From contig NZ_QHJF01000010.1 in the NCBI RefSeq assembly GCF_003259225.1, forward strand, positions 124,001-188,000: 64,000 nt of DNA, read 5' to 3'. The notes beneath the pieces are model-generated. The model saw only the letters and a list, made by a program, of their open reading frames with translations, was not told the origin of the DNA and did no database searches. A program made the position numbers and the translations under genes. Source of the DNA: Marinomonas arctica. GTDB taxonomy: Bacteria > Pseudomonadota > Gammaproteobacteria > Pseudomonadales > Marinomonadaceae. Of the stretch, positions 1 through 8,642 are shown piece after piece; positions within the stretch are counted from its first letter, which is position 1, and the number at the start of each line of letters is the position of its first letter.

Positions 1-208
1 GTTGCCAATGGTCCGCTGACGTTAGGTCACGCCAAGGGTGAATGTACTGCTGTTTGTTTATCACCGCCTCAAGCACGCATTCTGTCACAGTCTCTTCGTC
101 GTCTCTTATTAATTGGGTGACGATGAAATGCTTTTCTTTCTGCTGTGGCGATGTAGAGGTCCACTTGGACAAAAGCAGCTTGTTGGGGTTTATTGGGTTT
201 TTTGCCAT
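1..208 (-). CDS. TIGR02450-type small Trp-rich protein (3' end outside window)
   Basis: The minus strand is open from an ATG at 208 to the window edge. The product starts MAKNPINPNKLLLSKWTSTS and continues with KEKHFIVTQLIRDDEETVTECVLEAVI and a YIHPWRDL segment. This matches my memory of the short conserved TIGR02450 family (KLLLSKWTA..P..KEKHF.VT.LIRDEE, then a W-rich tail). About 69 codons are visible and the stop codon lies outside the window. The function of the family is not known to me. It is divergent from comM, with about 95 bp between the starts. The plus-strand ORF over the same bases looks like its shadow. Confidence 0.75.
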   Translation of the reverse strand, partial: MAKNPINPNKLLLSKWTSTSPQQKEKHFIVTQLIRDDEETVTECVLEAVINKQQYIHPWRDLTSADHWQ

Positions 209-302
209 TAGATCCACTCATTAACCATGTAAAACTGTATACGACATTTGTGAAGCGCTGGATTGCTTTTCACACAAGAAATAATGATATCAAGGAGAGA
301 TT

Positions 303-1814
303 ATGAGTTTAGCCACCATCTACAGCCGTGCCCGTGTGGGCGTGTCTTCCCCTTTGGTCACCGTGGAAACGCATATTTCCAACGGCCTTCCTGCACTGAA
401 CATTGTTGGTTTACCTGAAGCGGCGGTGCGAGAAGCAAAAGACCGGGTGCGCAGCGCCATTATCAATAGCCATTTTGAATGGCCGACGCGGCGCGTCACG
501 ATAAACTTAGCGCCCGCGGATTTGCCCAAAGAAGGTGGCCGTTATGATTTGGCCATTGCTATTAGTGTATTGGCCGCATCGGGTCAGCTGGGTGACATAA
601 GCTTACGGGATACTGAGTTTATTGGTGAGCTAGCACTATCAGGAGAGATTCGCGGGGTCTCTGGTCTCTTGCCATCCGCTATCGCCTGTCACCATGCCAA
701 TCGACAATTGATCCTGCCCGATGATAATCAGCAAGAAGCGGCGCTGGTGGAAGGGAACGCGGTGTTTGCCAAACACCTTACTCAAGTAACAGCGCATCTA
801 TTAAAACAAACCCAGTTGCCAACTTGCGTATCGAAACCCGCGGAGCCTTTGCCTTTAGATCATAAAGACATGCGTGATGTAAAGGGTCAATACCAAGCAA
901 GACGGGCCCTAGAAGTGGCCGCTGCGGGCGGTCATAACCTATTATTTATTGGGCCAGCAGGCACAGGCAAAACCATGTTAGCGTCACGCTTGCCTAGTAT
1001 TATGCCAGCCATGACAGAAGCTGAGGCACTGGCTGTGGCGTCTGTCCAATCGGTAGCGGGGCGAAAAATGGGGCTGGATTGGCATTGGTCTGAACGGCCA
1101 TTCCGCTCGCCGCACCATTCTTGTTCGGCGGCCGCCTTGGTGGGTGGCGGCTCGATTCCTAAGCCGGGTGAAGCCTCCCTGGCCCATTGTGGCGTGCTCT
1201 TTCTTGATGAGTTGCCCGAATTTGACCGCAAAGTATTGGAAGTGTTGCGAGAGCCATTAGAAAACGGCGAAGTGCATATCTCCCGTGCGCGTGGGCAGAT
1301 GTCTTTTCCAGCGCGCTTCCAACTGGTGGCCGCAATGAACGCCAGTAACGAAGCTTATAATGGCGGGCAGGACTATTACCAATCCAGCGCCAGCCAAAAA
1401 TACCTCAAAAAACTCTCTGCACCGTTTTTGGATCGTATCGACTTGCATGTGGAGGTGCCACCTTTACCGTCTGATGTCTTGGTCAATGCTCAAGAAGAAG
1501 GCGAGTCTAGTGCCAGTGTACGTGAACGAGTGGAAAGAGCGGTGGCTAGGCAAAGAGTTCGACAAGGCGTACAAAATGCCTTATTGAGTGGGCGTCAACT
1601 CGAAGCCATTTGTGCATTAAGCGACGACGATAAGCAATTTATGCAACACGCCCTAGAAAAACTTAAACTGTCTGCACGGGCCTATCATCGAGTATTAAAA
1701 GTGGCTTTGACCTTGGCTGACTTAAATGACTCGCCCGTGACCAGAGCGCATTTAATGGAGTCGTTGAGTTACCGCAAAATGGAAAAAACCTTGTCCATGG
1801 TTATCTCTTCTTAA
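303..1814 (+). CDS. comM: ComM/YifB, Mg-chelatase-like AAA+ helicase
   Basis: ComM is a hexameric AAA+ DNA helicase that promotes branch migration during natural transformation in Vibrio and relatives. The 503-residue length is normal for the family. Residues 1-170 form the ChlI-like N-terminal domain. The Walker A motif GPAGTGKT lies near residues 217-224, the Walker B LFLDELPEF follows, and a C-terminal Mg-chelatase helical domain ends the protein. The RBS AAGGAG lies just before the ATG at 303. No competence genes are adjacent, so a role in DNA uptake here is inferred from the family alone. Confidence 0.95.
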   Translation: MSLATIYSRARVGVSSPLVTVETHISNGLPALNIVGLPEAAVREAKDRVRSAIINSHFEWPTRRVTINLAPADLPKEGGRYDLAIAISVLAASGQLGDISLRDTEFIGELALSGEIRGVSGLLPSAIACHHANRQLILPDDNQQEAALVEGNAVFAKHLTQVTAHLLKQTQLPTCVSKPAEPLPLDHKDMRDVKGQYQARRALEVAAAGGHNLLFIGPAGTGKTMLASRLPSIMPAMTEAEALAVASVQSVAGRKMGLDWHWSERPFRSPHHSCSAAALVGGGSIPKPGEASLAHCGVLFLDELPEFDRKVLEVLREPLENGEVHISRARGQMSFPARFQLVAAMNASNEAYNGGQDYYQSSASQKYLKKLSAPFLDRIDLHVEVPPLPSDVLVNAQEEGESSASVRERVERAVARQRVRQGVQNALLSGRQLEAICALSDDDKQFMQHALEKLKLSARAYHRVLKVALTLADLNDSPVTRAHLMESLSYRKMEKTLSMVISS

Positions 1815-2042
1815 GCCTTATGCCTATTTCAACAGGCAGGACATGACGTTATGCCTTAATACAGCATGCTGCTGACGGGTTTAGATTCTTTTAGGTGGGC
1901 GATAAAAGCTGTTTTAACCTAGGTCATTTGGTTACAATCCTCCTCCCGTTTTGGGACGCATAATAATTAAATAGTGGTTGCGTATTCGTGTTTGCTGAGT
2001 TCTTGGCGGCAAGGGCGAATGGCATACGTGGAGTTTTGTATT

Positions 2043-2972
2043 ATGGTTATTCAGCTTTTCCCCCTTTGGGCGTTATTGCTTTCCGGCGTCGCCTTTTTAC
2101 AGCCAAGTTTGTTTACTGGCTTGAGTTCTCAGATTGTTCCTTTGTTAACCATCATTATGTTGGCCATGGGCTTGACCTTAAGTCCTGCGGATTTCAAACA
2201 AGTATTGAAAAACGGTAAAGCCGTCGGCGTGGGTGTGTTGTTGCAATTCTTGGTGATGCCCATTGCGGCGTTTTGTGTGGCTTTTGCTTTTGGCTTTGAT
2301 ACCGAATTGACCGTGGGCATGTTGCTGGTTGGCAGCGTGGCAGGTGGTACGTCATCGAACGTCATGTGTTATCTGGCAAAAGGCGATACCGCCTTGTCGA
2401 TTTCTATGACGGCGATTTCGACGCTGCTTGGCGTGGTGTTAACGCCATTCCTAGTCTCGCTGATGATAGGGCAAAGCGTCGACGTGCCAGTTGCGTCAAT
2501 GCTAATGAGCTTGTTCAAAATTGTACTCTTGCCCGTTGCTGGTGGCGTACTGATTAATACCTTCTTCTCGAAGTTTGTCCGCAAAGCCGAACCGATTTTT
2601 CCTTATATCTCCATGTTTGCCATCGTGTTGATTATTGCCATTGTCGTGGCTTTGAGTGCTTCGAAGATCGTTCAAGTTGGTATGATCGTCGCCGCAGCGG
2701 TGATTTTGCATAATGCCATTGGTTTGACCTTAGGCTATTGGGTGACATACTGGCTGGGATTTGATGCGCGTGTTTGTCGTACCATCGCCTTCGAAGTGGG
2801 CTTGCAAAACTCTGGTTTAGCGGCGGCGCTTGCTGTGAAGTTTTTCACGCCAATGGCGGCCTTACCTGGCACCATTTTCAGCGTTTGGCACAATATTTCA
2901 GGGTCTTTGTTGGCGAGCTATTGGAGCCGTCGACCTGTTGCTGAAAGCAACGCTCAAGATACCGATAAATAA
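2043..2972 (+). CDS. BASS-family sodium-dependent transporter
   Basis: This is an inner-membrane symporter of the bile acid:Na+ symporter (BASS, SBF domain) family. About nine hydrophobic helices are visible. Family-typical stretches include LTIIMLAMGLTLSPADFKQV near the start, GSVAGGTSSNVMCYLAKGD, and FEVGLQNSGLAAALA near residue 260. The substrate cannot be read from sequence; relatives carry pyruvate, pantothenate or other organic anions. The frame is open from a GTG at 1974, but the ATG at 2043 has a GGAG upstream and yields the usual length (309 residues), so I chose it. A terminator follows directly. Confidence 0.85.
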   Translation: MVIQLFPLWALLLSGVAFLQPSLFTGLSSQIVPLLTIIMLAMGLTLSPADFKQVLKNGKAVGVGVLLQFLVMPIAAFCVAFAFGFDTELTVGMLLVGSVAGGTSSNVMCYLAKGDTALSISMTAISTLLGVVLTPFLVSLMIGQSVDVPVASMLMSLFKIVLLPVAGGVLINTFFSKFVRKAEPIFPYISMFAIVLIIAIVVALSASKIVQVGMIVAAAVILHNAIGLTLGYWVTYWLGFDARVCRTIAFEVGLQNSGLAAALAVKFFTPMAALPGTIFSVWHNISGSLLASYWSRRPVAESNAQDTDK

Positions 2973-2989
2973 GACATTTGCTTAGCGTC

Positions 2990-3022
2990 AAAAAAGGGGT
3001 GCCATTTGAGCGTCCCTTTTTT
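2990..3022. terminator. Rho-independent terminator, probably bidirectional
   Basis: An A-run plus GGG at 2990-2998 pairs with CCC plus a T-run at 3014-3022. It sits between the BASS gene (plus) and the last immunity gene (minus), so it can serve both. Confidence 0.7.
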
Positions 3023-3033
3023 GTATTTATTAC

Positions 3034-3582
3034 CTAAACTGGCAAAAACCGCATGCCGCTGATGTTCATGGCTTGCAGCTGTTGTTTTAAGGTGTCGCTG
3101 ACTAGAATCCAGTCTTCAAAACCGTAGATACGAAAGATGTGCATGCCAGAGCGTTCGATATTGGCATAATCCAAGACTAACTGTTCAATACTTTTGATGC
3201 TGTTATCGTCATCTACCGTATAGGCTGAGTGTTGATAGTCCATGGCCAATACGCGTCCCACGATGGAGATATGAATCCAACTTTCTGTATCTTGTTGCTC
3301 GTCGTTTAGGTGAAACTCTACCGGCCTTACGGTGACATCTCGGTCTTGTTTATCCTCGAAGCACTCCGTAAAACGGGAGTGTAATACAAGCTCGTCATCA
3401 AACATCACATTGAGTTGGTCGGTCTGAATCTCGCCTTTTAAATAAGGTTCCGCTTCAATCTCGTCATTGGGTTTCAGTATTACTATGTCTCGATCACGGT
3501 CAAAAACCGTGATGGTCTTTACTGTTAACTCGTTAACCACTGGCATTTTTTTCCAACGCCAAAAGGTGTTTTTTGTGCTCAT
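3034..3582 (-). CDS. Imm11/DUF1629-like immunity protein, copy 1b
   Basis: This 182-residue acidic protein ends in the pattern HIFRIYGFEDWILVSDTL.....NISGMRFLPV, which matches the C-terminal signature of the Imm11 (DUF1629) immunity family as I remember it. It is nearly identical to the gene at 4811-5359 and more distantly related to the genes at 3622 and 5400 (shared order FR-[IL]-hG..-VSD-[TR]-[LI]KQ..-[SN]..G[MI]RF.P). It lies last in the cassette behind a toxin tail. The start at 3582 (MSTKNTFWRW) is preferred because FWRW aligns with the YWMPW start of its paralogues; a start at 3546 is possible. The predicted job is to neutralise the cognate AHH nuclease. Confidence 0.75.
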   Translation of the reverse strand: MSTKNTFWRWKKMPVVNELTVKTITVFDRDRDIVILKPNDEIEAEPYLKGEIQTDQLNVMFDDELVLHSRFTECFEDKQDRDVTVRPVEFHLNDEQQDTESWIHISIVGRVLAMDYQHSAYTVDDDNSIKSIEQLVLDYANIERSGMHIFRIYGFEDWILVSDTLKQQLQAMNISGMRFLPV

Positions 3583-3621
3583 AACATCATGTCTCATGCG
3601 GTAAAAAGGGAATGTTTAGAA

Positions 3622-4167
3622 TCAATACCAGTCTGGGTCACTGCCATCGGTGGGTTTAAATCGGATGCCGATAGGGTTCACGGATTCAATGGCTTGTTTA
3701 ATGCGGTCGCTCACAACAATAGAGGTAAAGCGTCCATGCAAACGAAAGATGTCGTATCCGGCACGGTCTGCTTTTTCTTCATTTAAAACCAGTTTATCGA
3801 CAAAATCGATCAAACCAGTCTCCTCATCTAAGTCTAATTCAGATCGTTTAAAGTCAATACAATCAACATGAGCAGATACGACGATTTTGCACCAGTTATT
3901 ATTAACTGAACCATCTGGTAGCTTTAACTTAATAGGTTGAAATGTTACTCCTTCTGGGTCGAATTTGGCGATTTTGTTAATTAGTCGCTGACTAAATACT
4001 TGTCCTGCTATGCCTGAAAATAGTGGATAATCTACATTTAAATCTCCGATTATTTCACTGTCTTTATGAGTACTATCTACATATGTTTTTTGATTGAAGT
4101 AATCTATTTTTATATCGGCAAGTATTCGTAACCCTTCTTTTTTGGGCCAAGGCATCCAATATTTCAT
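3622..4167 (-). CDS. Imm11/DUF1629-like immunity protein, copy 1a
   Basis: This 181-residue protein begins directly after the stop codon of the orphan toxin tail, so the two are translationally linked. Its C-terminus YDIFRLHGRFTSIVVSDR....NPIGIRFKP carries the Imm11-like pattern. It is about as long as its neighbour at 3034 and similar in its C-terminal half, which suggests an ancient duplication within the cassette. It is closely similar to the gene at 5400. The nearest place to the toxin stop is where cognate immunity genes usually lie, so this may be the main antidote and the downstream gene a spare or a second specificity. Confidence 0.75.
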   Translation of the reverse strand: MKYWMPWPKKEGLRILADIKIDYFNQKTYVDSTHKDSEIIGDLNVDYPLFSGIAGQVFSQRLINKIAKFDPEGVTFQPIKLKLPDGSVNNNWCKIVVSAHVDCIDFKRSELDLDEETGLIDFVDKLVLNEEKADRAGYDIFRLHGRFTSIVVSDRIKQAIESVNPIGIRFKPTDGSDPDWY

Positions 4168-4791
4168 TTATTTTTCTCCGGCTAGCATTTTATTGAGAGA
4201 TTTTTTGACCTCTATACTATCTTCACGCAATAAGTAATCAGGATCCCAATTTTGTATTTTTGAAGCAATGCGTTTTGATAACTTATTTATCTGTTTTATT
4301 AGCTGCTTTTGATTTCCTGTTTTACAATAGTCTAAGCACTTTTCTGCTATCTGTTCTAACTCCAGCTCAACTGCTTGGTGGTAATCATTTGGATGCGGCC
4401 CACGGTGCATTTGTAGGTTATGTCGTAGCATATCCGGTGCCAAGACAGGTAAGAAAATACCGTTTTCCGGATCATTCACATCCCAGCCAATGAGACGTAT
4501 ATTTTTTCTTAATTTTTTAAACTGTGTAGAACCAAAAACACTAACCGGAATCAGGTGATGGCCTTGCACAGGGTAGGGGCTACCTGCGCTTGGGTTGGCC
4601 GCTGACTGTTTCATCCGCTGTCGGGAAACAGGGCTAATAAAGCCTTTAAAGCCTAATTCCCACGCGTCATGTTTTGGGTCATGAAAAGGGGTTGGCAAGG
4701 CTTGCCCTGTCCCTTGTGACAACCAAGGTTGTAATTGCTCGTTTTCCCACTGTCTGTTAAAGCCCAAGCGTCGGGTGATGCGTTCGTCCAT
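4168..4791 (-). CDS. Orphan AHH-type nuclease toxin tail (no delivery domain)
   Basis: These 207 residues are homologous from residue 6 to the C-terminal ~210 residues of the full-length toxin at 5939-8410. The nuclease motif GHHLIP (G77-H79), the NGIFLP segment and HRGPHPNDYH are intact, as in the AHH branch of the HNH/Endo VII superfamily. Nothing resembling the N-terminal trafficking region precedes it. Only 19 bp separate it from the previous immunity gene, and I see no Shine-Dalgarno sequence before the ATG at 4791, so it may be silent or weakly translated. It looks like an orphan cassette available for tail replacement by recombination. Relation to the family is clear; expression is unknown. 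Confidence 0.75.
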   Translation of the reverse strand: MDERITRRLGFNRQWENEQLQPWLSQGTGQALPTPFHDPKHDAWELGFKGFISPVSRQRMKQSAANPSAGSPYPVQGHHLIPVSVFGSTQFKKLRKNIRLIGWDVNDPENGIFLPVLAPDMLRHNLQMHRGPHPNDYHQAVELELEQIAEKCLDYCKTGNQKQLIKQINKLSKRIASKIQNWDPDYLLREDSIEVKKSLNKMLAGEK

Positions 4792-4810
4792 GCTATTTTT
4801 ATATCAAAAA

Positions 4811-5359
4811 CTAAACTGGCAAAAACCGCATGCCGCTGATGTTCATGGTTTGCAGCTGTTGTTTTAAGGTGTCGCTGACTAGGATCCAATCTTCAAAACC
4901 ATAGATACGAAAGATGTGCATGCCTGAGCGTTCGATATTGGCATGATCCAAGACTAAATGCTCAATGCTTTTGATGCTGTTATCGTCATCCACTGTATAG
5001 GCCGAGGCTTGATAGTCTATAGCCAATACACGTCCCACGATGGAGATGTGAATCCAGCTTTCTGTGTCTTGTTGCTCGTCGTTTAGGTGAAACTCTACCG
5101 GCCTTACAGTGACATCTCGGTCTTGTTTGTCCTCGAAGCATTCCGTAAAGCGTGCGTGTAACACAAGTTCGTCATCGAACATCACATTGAGTTGATCGGT
5201 ATGAATCTCGCCTTCTAGATAAGGTCCAGCATCCATATCGTCATTGGGCTTTAGTATGACTATGTCTCGATCACGGTCAAAAACCGTGATGGTTCTTACC
5301 GTTAATTCATTAACCACTGGCATTTTTTCCCAGCGCCAAAAGGTGTTTTTTGTGCTCAT
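4811..5359 (-). CDS. Imm11/DUF1629-like immunity protein, copy 2b
   Basis: This 182-residue protein is nearly identical to the one at 3034-3582, differing at scattered positions (for example E/D and H/Y exchanges), and has the same C-terminal FRIYGFEDWILVSDTL signature. The frame is open to 5437, but MSTKNTFWRW at 5359 matches the start of copy 1b, and the longer version would overlap the preceding immunity gene. It follows the immunity gene at 5400 in the cassette of the full-length toxin and is followed after 19 bp by the orphan toxin tail. Confidence 0.75.
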   Translation of the reverse strand: MSTKNTFWRWEKMPVVNELTVRTITVFDRDRDIVILKPNDDMDAGPYLEGEIHTDQLNVMFDDELVLHARFTECFEDKQDRDVTVRPVEFHLNDEQQDTESWIHISIVGRVLAIDYQASAYTVDDDNSIKSIEHLVLDHANIERSGMHIFRIYGFEDWILVSDTLKQQLQTMNISGMRFLPV

Positions 5360-5399
5360 AATAGTATGGTCTCGTGTGGTAAGAAGGGAATATTTGGAA

Positions 5400-5942
5400 T
5401 CAGCACCAGTCTGGGTCACTGCCATCGGTGGGTTCAAAACAAATACCAGTTGGGTTCACCGATTCAATCGCCTGTTTAATGCGGTCGCTTATTACAATTC
5501 GGGGGAACTCATCGTGCAGACGAAAGATGTCGTAGCCGGCACGGTCTGCTTTTTCTTCATTTAATACTAATTTCTTAATTCGTCGTATGGAGCCATCTTC
5601 ATCCATTTTTAATGTAGAAGACTTAAAATCAATGCAATCTACATGAGCAGAAACGACGATTTTGCACCAAGTATGATTAAACGAGCCGTCTGGCAGCTTT
5701 AATGTAATAGGTTGAAATATCACCCCTTCTGGGTTGAACTTGGCAATTTCGTTAATTAGACGCTGACTGAATACTTGGCCTGCTATGCCTGAAAACAGTG
5801 GATAATCTACATTTAAATCTCCGATTATTTCACTTTCTTTATGAGTACTATCTACATATGTTTTTTGATTGAAGTAATCTATTTTTATATCGGCAAGTAC
5901 TCGTAAACCTTCTTTTGTGGGCCAAAGTATCCAATACTTCAT
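5400..5942 (-). CDS. Imm11/DUF1629-like immunity protein, copy 2a
   Basis: This 180-residue protein starts within the stop codon of the full-length toxin (ATGA overlap at 5939-5942), the classic coupling of toxin and antidote. Its C-terminus YDIFRLHDEFPRIVISDR....NPTGICFEP is Imm11-like. It is a close homologue of the gene at 3622. The segment around residues 105-125 (SSTLKMDEDGSIRRIKKL against RSELDLDEETGLIDFVDKL) is the most changed part between the copies, so it may set specificity. Cytoplasmic binding to the nuclease domain is predicted from the family. Confidence 0.8.
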   Translation of the reverse strand: MKYWILWPTKEGLRVLADIKIDYFNQKTYVDSTHKESEIIGDLNVDYPLFSGIAGQVFSQRLINEIAKFNPEGVIFQPITLKLPDGSFNHTWCKIVVSAHVDCIDFKSSTLKMDEDGSIRRIKKLVLNEEKADRAGYDIFRLHDEFPRIVISDRIKQAIESVNPTGICFEPTDGSDPDWC

Positions 5943-8410
5943 TTTTCCTCTCCTTTTTGTATTTTTTGAAGAGTTTTCTTGATTTGCATACTATCTCCAC
6001 GTAATAAATATTTTTGATCCCAATCTTCAATAAATTCTTTAATATCTTCTGATAAGCTATTTAATTGTTTCTTTAGCTGATTTTGATTACCTGTTTTACA
6101 ATAGTTTAAGCATTTTTCTGTTATTTTTTCTAATTCCAACTCAACTGCTTGGTGATAATCATTAGGATGTGGCCCACGATGTATCTGTAGGTCATGTCGC
6201 AATATATCCGGTGCCAAGACAGGTAAGAAAATACCGTTTTCCGGATCATTCACATCCCAGCCAATGAGACGTATATTTTTTCTTAATTTTTTAAACTGTG
6301 TAGAGCCAAAAACACTGACGGGAATCAGGTGGTGGCCTTGCACTGGGTAGGGGCTGCCTGCGCTTGGGTTGGCCGCAGACTGTTTCATCCGCTGTCGGGA
6401 AATAGGACTGATAAAGCCTTTAAAGCCTAATTCCCACGAGTCATGTTTTGGGTCGTGAAAAGGTGCTGGTAAGGCTTGCCCAGCGCCTTGTGACAACCAA
6501 GGTTGTAATTGCTCGTTTTCCCACTGTTTGTTAAAGCCCAAGCGTCGGGTGGTGCGTCCGTTGTTCACGTATTTAATGGTTTTATCGTGCTTGGTTTTGC
6601 AGTCTTGCCATTGACAGTGTTTCGGTTCGTGGTCTTTTTCTTTGCCCTGGTTTGGGGTTTGGCTGTGTTTACTGTGGCCATTTATTGAGTCCGTACGCTT
6701 ATTGCGCTTTTTGACCAAGGCTTCTGACAAAGACATGATGGTATCGGATATTTGTTCGGCTATTTTAGCGGACTTTCGTCCTAGGGTTGCGGATACAGCC
6801 ACGCCGCCAGTTATAGGGGCTGCCACACCACCGAGTGCTGCACCAAACGCCGTGGCACCACTTACCGCGGTGACATCTATCCCTGTTTGAGTGGCTTGTG
6901 AAGCCGTCATTGCGACAAGGGCATCTGTGGGGGCTGCTTCTAAAAAGCGTTGCGGTAAACTTAACAGTGTCTCTCGTACATGGCTGTCTTTCAGTAGAAT
7001 TAGCACCATTTCCATCTGAGCAGAGGCTTCGGCATAGTCATCTCCCGCTCTGGCTTGCCATTGTTGAAAGGCTCGTTCTAGTTCATCTACATCGCCTGTT
7101 GCTAAGGCTTTAATGACAACTTGTGGCGGTACGTCTAATTGCATCTTATCTAGGAGTTCACCGAAAGACCCTAGGTCAGGTAGATACTCGGTGACGCCGT
7201 TCATGCCACCTTCACCTGCCGCCAAGGCGATATCCCATGTTTTTTGATACCAAGTTTGTCCGTCGAATTCCGCCGCCTGTTGCTTCAGTTCGTTAATTTT
7301 ATCCGCGACGGCCTTTTCAAAATCCGTTCGGATTTGTTCTATCCTAGCTTGTTCTTCTGTTTCTTCAGCCGTTGGCTCCATATGACTTGGAGCGTATTCG
7401 CTAACAATATCCTCTGCTAAGGCTTCCGCATACAGGGCAAGTTGATCTTCCAGTTGTTGGTTTAATGTCTTTAGAGAGCTGTCTATTTCTTCTTCACTGT
7501 CTTCTGGATAAAACTCTACTTGAGTCACATCGGCCTCTAACGGGCCCATGACCACTTGACCCTTACTATCGGTTTTACCACTAATGATCGTGTTATTAGA
7601 TAAAGTAATATTAAAGGGCGTTTCAGGAACAGGGGTGTTTTCTAGGTCATCGTAAACATGGGTTAAAACAAAAGAAGGCAGCTGGATATAGGTGCAGTCA
7701 TTTGTTTTGACCGTTATTTTTTGAGGTGCTGTCTGGGGAAGGTTATAGTGAAGTACACAAACGTTACTGTTTAATAGTTTATCGACATAAACTTCACCAC
7801 TTTGATCAGTCACACCTGAAGCTATTTCCTTTTCGCCTTGCAATAAGCGCCATGACACATCCGCCACAGGTTGACGTTCGCCCGTCCAGTTACCATATTT
7901 CATTTGCTTGCCTTGATTGGCACAGTAGAAAAAGCGAGCTTGTACGTATTGTTTATTGTCAGCTTCATCCAGAGCCTTATAACGCTCCTGCCGTTGCTTG
8001 GCGATACGTTCCGATAGGGGGATGGCGACAACGGGCTCTTCATGTAAGGTATAGAGTCCAGCGCCAGACGTTTCAGTCCTTCCCGATGCTATAGCGGGCT
8101 CTTTCTCTTCCGTTGCATAGGTAATATGAGATAGGTGTGAGGTAATTTGAGTCGATGCTGAGGGGTTTAACAACCAATCGGGATCTCCAAATTCACGATC
8201 TTTATTTTCTAGAAATAAGGGCACACGAGGTTGCTCGCACACTACTAAGCATTGGCCTGTATTGAGCGTATTCAACAGACTTTGGTTTGATTGCCCTTTG
8301 TCGGCTAATTCGCGTAAAACTGCTTCGGGGAGATTGGCGATATCCGCTTCTATCATCGGAAGCTCGTAAGATGAGATATGTTCAGGTGTAGAAATAAGGC
8401 GATAAGCCAT
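5939..8410 (-). CDS. Polymorphic toxin/effector with C-terminal AHH nuclease domain
   Basis: This 823-residue protein has no signal peptide or transmembrane export signal. Residues 1-150 are unrecognised. Residues ~170-310 look like Ig-like or carboxypeptidase-regulatory-like repeats (two segments with G..T...GEV and GKTDSKGQV). A Glu-rich helical region follows. Around residues 510-560 is a Gly/Ala hydrophobic stretch, then a charged linker, and the nuclease domain from about residue 620. It has GHH at 692-694 and HRGPHPNDYH about 55 residues later, as in AHH nucleases. Such architecture is common in type VI secretion effectors, but no vgrG, PAAR or T6SS gene lies here, so the route is inferred. 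The start at 8410 has AAAGGA seven bases upstream; an ATG at 8443 is less likely. Confidence 0.8.
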   Translation of the reverse strand: MAYRLISTPEHISSYELPMIEADIANLPEAVLRELADKGQSNQSLLNTLNTGQCLVVCEQPRVPLFLENKDREFGDPDWLLNPSASTQITSHLSHITYATEEKEPAIASGRTETSGAGLYTLHEEPVVAIPLSERIAKQRQERYKALDEADNKQYVQARFFYCANQGKQMKYGNWTGERQPVADVSWRLLQGEKEIASGVTDQSGEVYVDKLLNSNVCVLHYNLPQTAPQKITVKTNDCTYIQLPSFVLTHVYDDLENTPVPETPFNITLSNNTIISGKTDSKGQVVMGPLEADVTQVEFYPEDSEEEIDSSLKTLNQQLEDQLALYAEALAEDIVSEYAPSHMEPTAEETEEQARIEQIRTDFEKAVADKINELKQQAAEFDGQTWYQKTWDIALAAGEGGMNGVTEYLPDLGSFGELLDKMQLDVPPQVVIKALATGDVDELERAFQQWQARAGDDYAEASAQMEMVLILLKDSHVRETLLSLPQRFLEAAPTDALVAMTASQATQTGIDVTAVSGATAFGAALGGVAAPITGGVAVSATLGRKSAKIAEQISDTIMSLSEALVKKRNKRTDSINGHSKHSQTPNQGKEKDHEPKHCQWQDCKTKHDKTIKYVNNGRTTRRLGFNKQWENEQLQPWLSQGAGQALPAPFHDPKHDSWELGFKGFISPISRQRMKQSAANPSAGSPYPVQGHHLIPVSVFGSTQFKKLRKNIRLIGWDVNDPENGIFLPVLAPDILRHDLQIHRGPHPNDYHQAVELELEKITEKCLNYCKTGNQNQLKKQLNSLSEDIKEFIEDWDQKYLLRGDSMQIKKTLQKIQKGEEK

Positions 8411-8642
8411 ATTAGAATCCTTTCCAAATGCTGATCGCAGCATTTTAAGTGAGGCATTGTGATGAATAAAGCGCGATTACTGTAAAGGTAGTGTGATTTT
8501 ATTCTGCTTTCTTAGTGCTCATGGGGTTGTTACTAGATTCTAAACTTCTGTTTTTTCTCTGATGGTTTTTATCCCAGTGCGAGACGAGCGATTGTCGGGT
8601 ACACTTACGCCTGATTTTTAATAGCCAGAGCCTGAGTTTTCC

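Larger units (their letters stand above)
3034..6561 (-). repeat. Tandem duplication of toxin-tail plus two immunity genes
   Basis: Two copies of a unit of about 1.75 kb lie head to tail: 3034-4787 and 4811-6561, offset about 1775 bp. Homology begins inside the toxin gene just before the TRRLGFN sequence and ends at the stop codon of the second immunity gene. Both edges fall exactly at functional borders (linker/nuclease junction and cassette end), as expected for a cassette duplicated or inserted by recombination with a related locus. Confidence 0.85.

Noticed and set aside
42-224. Plus-strand 60-codon ORF
   Set aside because: It is antisense to the minus-strand TIGR02450-like gene, whose protein is recognisable.
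1815-2042. Possible riboswitch before the BASS gene
   Set aside because: I looked for conserved riboswitch cores and stems and found none convincing.
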